DNA from: CAZHZT01 sp964537285
Lineage (GTDB): Bacteria; Bacteroidota; Bacteroidia; Chitinophagales; Saprospiraceae
NCBI GenBank assembly: GCA_964537285.1
Contig: CAZHZT010000138.1
Span: forward strand, 1-14,628
DNA: 14,628 bases
Reading direction: 5' to 3'
The position numbers and the translations under genes are program-made. The notes beneath the pieces are model-generated. The model was not told where the DNA came from and searched no databases. It saw nothing but the letters and a program-made list of their open reading frames with translations. Shown piece by piece: positions 12,849-14,628 of the stretch. How positions within the stretch are numbered: position 1 is the first letter of the stretch; each line of letters starts with the position of its first letter.

Positions 12849-14138
12849 CTATGCTTGCGGGTTTTCTAAAGGAATTTTAACATAAAAAGTCGACCCCTCT
12901 CCCAGGGCACTTTCAAAATAGATCTCTCCACCTATGAGTTCTACGTAGCGTTTCACAATATTCAAGCCCAAGCCGGTTCCTTGAATATTTTCGACATTGT
13001 GTGCTCTGAAAAAGCGGGTAAACAAGTGTTGATGATCTTCTTCAGGAATACCGATGCCTTCGTCCTGGATTTCAATAGTGAGCTTGTTTTCGCTAATTCG
13101 AGTCCGGCAAAAAATATTTTTACCTTCATATGAGTACTTTATAGCATTGGATAAAAGATTGAAAAGAATAATTTTCAATATCTTTTTATCTAGATAAATG
13201 CTGGGATTCCCCTCAAGGCCTTGATGATGTAATTTTTGCTTCTTTTTTAAAATGCCTCTTATTTCATCAATGGTTTCTTCGCAGAAGTTATTAAATAAAA
13301 ACTCTACGGGTTCGTTATGGATCCGTCCTTCTTCGAGCCGGCTGAGAGAAAGAAAATCGTTTAAGATATTGTTTAGGTTTGTCACGGCAGTTTTTATTCT
13401 ACCGATGTGTTTTTGCCGTTTTTCCTGTTTTTCGGGTTGCCGGTAAGCTTCAATGAGTTCAATAGAAGAAAGAATAGTACTTAAGGGGGTTCTGAACTCG
13501 TGGGAAGCCATAGAAACAAAGCGGGATTTTAGGGCATTGAGTTCTTTTTCTTTTTCAAGGGAAGCTTTTAATGCTTCTTCGCGTTCTACAAGGACGGTTT
13601 CCGTCTTTCTACGTTCTTTGATTTCGTGCTGAAGCTGGCTATTGGTATATATAAGGCGGTTAACCACTTCGGCGAGAGTCTCCGTTCTTTCGGCTACGCG
13701 TTTTTCGAGGTCCTGGTTTAAGGTTTGAATTTCGGCCTGAGCTTCCTTGATGTCGGTCATGTCGTGGATAATACCTGTAAATAGACGACGTTCAGAGGAG
13801 CCTACTTCACTTACGGCGAGGCGAATAGGAAAAATTGAACCATCTTTTTTCATTCCTTGAACTTCTCTTCCAATCCCTATAATCTTAGGTTTTTTGGTTT
13901 CGAGATAGTTTTTAAGATAACCATCGTGCTCCTGCCGATAAGGCGAAGGCATCAGCATTCGGACATTCTTTCCGATTACTTCATTCTGTTCATAACCAAA
14001 AAGGCGAGCGGCAGCGGGGTTAATAGATTCAATCGTTCCATATTGATCGATGATGATGATCCCATCGATAGCTGTTTCAATTATGGATTTGAGGCGCATG
14101 GCCTCTTCAGAGTATTTATTAGAAGAATTGGTATTCAA
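12849..14138 (-). CDS. PAS-domain sensor histidine kinase with FixL-like PAS motif
   Basis: A soluble 429-residue kinase (no membrane helix). It has a PAS domain (about 15-130), a long coiled coil (about 131-202), then HisKA with the phosphorylated His213 in SHEFRTPLS, and HATPase with N box (Asn331 in NLLSNAIKYS), G1 DEGIGIP (359-365), F box FTRFFR and G2 GTGLGL (387-392). The PAS stretch MPSPYRQEHDGYL...IIGIGREV matches FixL closely. His71 equals the proximal heme ligand His200 of Bradyrhizobium FixL and Arg91 equals its distal Arg220, while Arg206 of FixL is Asn here. Heme and oxygen sensing are therefore plausible, but this motif is also common in PAS domains not shown to bind heme. The first possible start is a TTG (14138); an ATG at 14099 (residue 14) is the alternative. 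It is cotranscribed with the membrane protein gene. Confidence 0.93.
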   Translation of the reverse strand: MNTNSSNKYSEEAMRLKSIIETAIDGIIIIDQYGTIESINPAAARLFGYEQNEVIGKNVRMLMPSPYRQEHDGYLKNYLETKKPKIIGIGREVQGMKKDGSIFPIRLAVSEVGSSERRLFTGIIHDMTDIKEAQAEIQTLNQDLEKRVAERTETLAEVVNRLIYTNSQLQHEIKERRKTETVLVEREEALKASLEKEKELNALKSRFVSMASHEFRTPLSTILSSIELIEAYRQPEKQEKRQKHIGRIKTAVTNLNNILNDFLSLSRLEEGRIHNEPVEFLFNNFCEETIDEIRGILKKKQKLHHQGLEGNPSIYLDKKILKIILFNLLSNAIKYSYEGKNIFCRTRISENKLTIEIQDEGIGIPEEDHQHLFTRFFRAHNVENIQGTGLGLNIVKRYVELIGGEIYFESALGEGSTFYVKIPLENPQA

Positions 14139-14345
14139 TGATTCTATTATTTAAACACTAGTTAATCGAAATAAAGTCTGTTTAGCAGTTTGTTATTAGC
14201 TGCCTTTTACTTGTACAATGGCTAAATTACAATTCCTATTCAAAAGATTACAATAGAAGTAAGCTTCTTATAGAATATTGTCTGAAAAGAAGAATTGTTT
14301 GGTTCTAGATGATTTCATTTGGTCGAAATTAATTTGGGAATCCTT
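14139..14345. other. Region upstream of the histidine kinase gene
   Basis: AT-rich DNA that should hold the kinase promoter on the minus strand. I find no clear TAnnTTTG box and no TGA-N6-TCA dyad. Small palindromes (ttgtacaa near 14211, gaag-taag-cttc near 14258) are within what chance allows. Confidence 0.45.
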
Positions 14346-14451
14346 AAACATGAGTCATCTCGAATTTTCGTAATGGCTCATGTTTTGTAAAATATTTACA
14401 AATTAATGTTAACCAGTGAGCTGTCTACTTTTTTCTTGATAAAAAAGTAGC
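14346..14451 (+). repeat. Two-hairpin interspersed repeat, decayed copy
   Basis: The arms aaacatgagtcatctcgaa (14346-14364) and ttcgtaatggctcatgttt (14367-14385) form the same hairpin as 94-133 and 1456-1495 but with several mismatches. About 38 bases on, 14424-14451 is the exact reverse complement of 26-53. The same order, larger hairpin then ctactttttt, is seen at 26-133 (minus orientation) and at 1456-1545, where the second hairpin is cut off at the IS insertion. Confidence 0.75.
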
Positions 14452-14599
14452 AAAAAATCAAGGCAGTATTCAATTCTTAACGCTTTTTGTCCCGAACTTG
14501 ATTCGGGACAGCCTAAAATGAATAAACTCGCCGGGGCTCAAACAGTATTCATTTTTTAACGGCTGCCAGCCTGTCAAAAAGCTAAATTGAATAAGGCCG
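14452..14599. repeat. Repeat-rich tail: hairpins and a short direct repeat
   Basis: tgtcccgaa-cttga-ttcgggaca (14488-14510, with a five-base loop) is a nine-bp hairpin. aaaatgaata (14515-14524) pairs with tattcatttt (14546-14555). A short sequence cagtattca-tt-ttaacg occurs twice (about 14464-14482 and 14543-14561). No coding sequence is visible. The last bases, taaggccg (14592-14599), equal those directly after the first IS (2503-2510). Confidence 0.6.
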
Positions 14600-14628
14600 G
14601 TATCCCCTCAAAACGTAGTGGCATTTAG
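14600..14628 (-). mobile_element. End of a second IS66-type element, cut by the window edge
   Basis: The 22 bases 14600-14621 (gtatcccctcaaaacgtagt and gg) are the exact reverse complement of the right end of the first IS (2481-2502). The element therefore lies in the opposite direction and continues beyond the window, with its transposase reading toward the window on the minus strand. Whether it is intact cannot be seen here. Confidence 0.65.

Noticed and set aside
1..14628. CRISPR array
   Set aside because: No regularly spaced direct repeats of 24-47 bases with unique spacers are present; the repeats seen are inverted and dispersed.

Overview
The window looks like a chromosomal stretch from an AT-rich member of the Bacteroidota, possibly the Saprospiraceae/Chitinophagales side (inference). 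The reasons are the family resemblance of the proteins, the near absence of Shine-Dalgarno sequences, and -7 promoter boxes of the TAnnTTTG type at 5930-5937 and 7115-7122. I see no rRNA, tRNA or CRISPR array. Layout: queA (tRNA queuosine synthesis) lies at 153-1217 on the minus strand. Positions 1218-2634 hold interspersed palindromic repeats and an internally deleted IS66-type insertion sequence. A MacB/FtsX-type ABC permease follows at 2635-3891. A convergent junction at 3892-4162 holds a branched 164-nt inverted repeat and a perfect 88-nt palindrome. Next comes a minus-strand operon of a P-loop kinase and an aminoglycoside-phosphotransferase-fold protein (5673 to 4144). Then come plus-strand stress genes: a tandem universal stress protein (USP, 5962-6891), a short ribosome hibernation factor (7153-7458), an unknown 116-residue protein (7599-7949), and a CBS-pair protein immediately followed by a second tandem USP (8177-9451). 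The right part is on the minus strand: a stand-alone receiver (9522-9884), a receiver fused to a CRP/FNR-type DNA-binding regulator (10032-11084), a multi-spanning membrane protein (11478-12845) and a PAS histidine kinase (12849-14138). The last 490 bases return to interspersed repeats and end inside a second IS66-type element facing the opposite way. How the genes may work together: the kinase PAS domain carries the FixL-type motif with the equivalents of the proximal heme histidine (His71) and the distal arginine (Arg91). The fused regulator has a phosphorylatable receiver joined to a CRP/FNR winged helix. The promoters of the first USP gene and the hibernation factor each carry two TGA-N6-TCA dyads (the FNR/FixK core) about 22-23 bp apart, the nearer one centred about 30 bp upstream of the -7 box, and neither has a recognisable -33 TTTG element. 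The simplest reading is an oxygen- or redox-responsive circuit in which a FixL-like kinase drives a FixJ/FixK-like single protein that switches on dormancy genes. The gene set (USPs, CBS pair, hibernation factor, kinase/APH pair, two-component system) resembles the mycobacterial DosR dormancy regulon in content. The circuit is inference; the motifs and spacings are visible in the sequence. The second theme is DNA structure: an unusual number of long perfect palindromes, two of which include the last codons and stop of a gene, plus at least three families of interspersed palindromic repeats.
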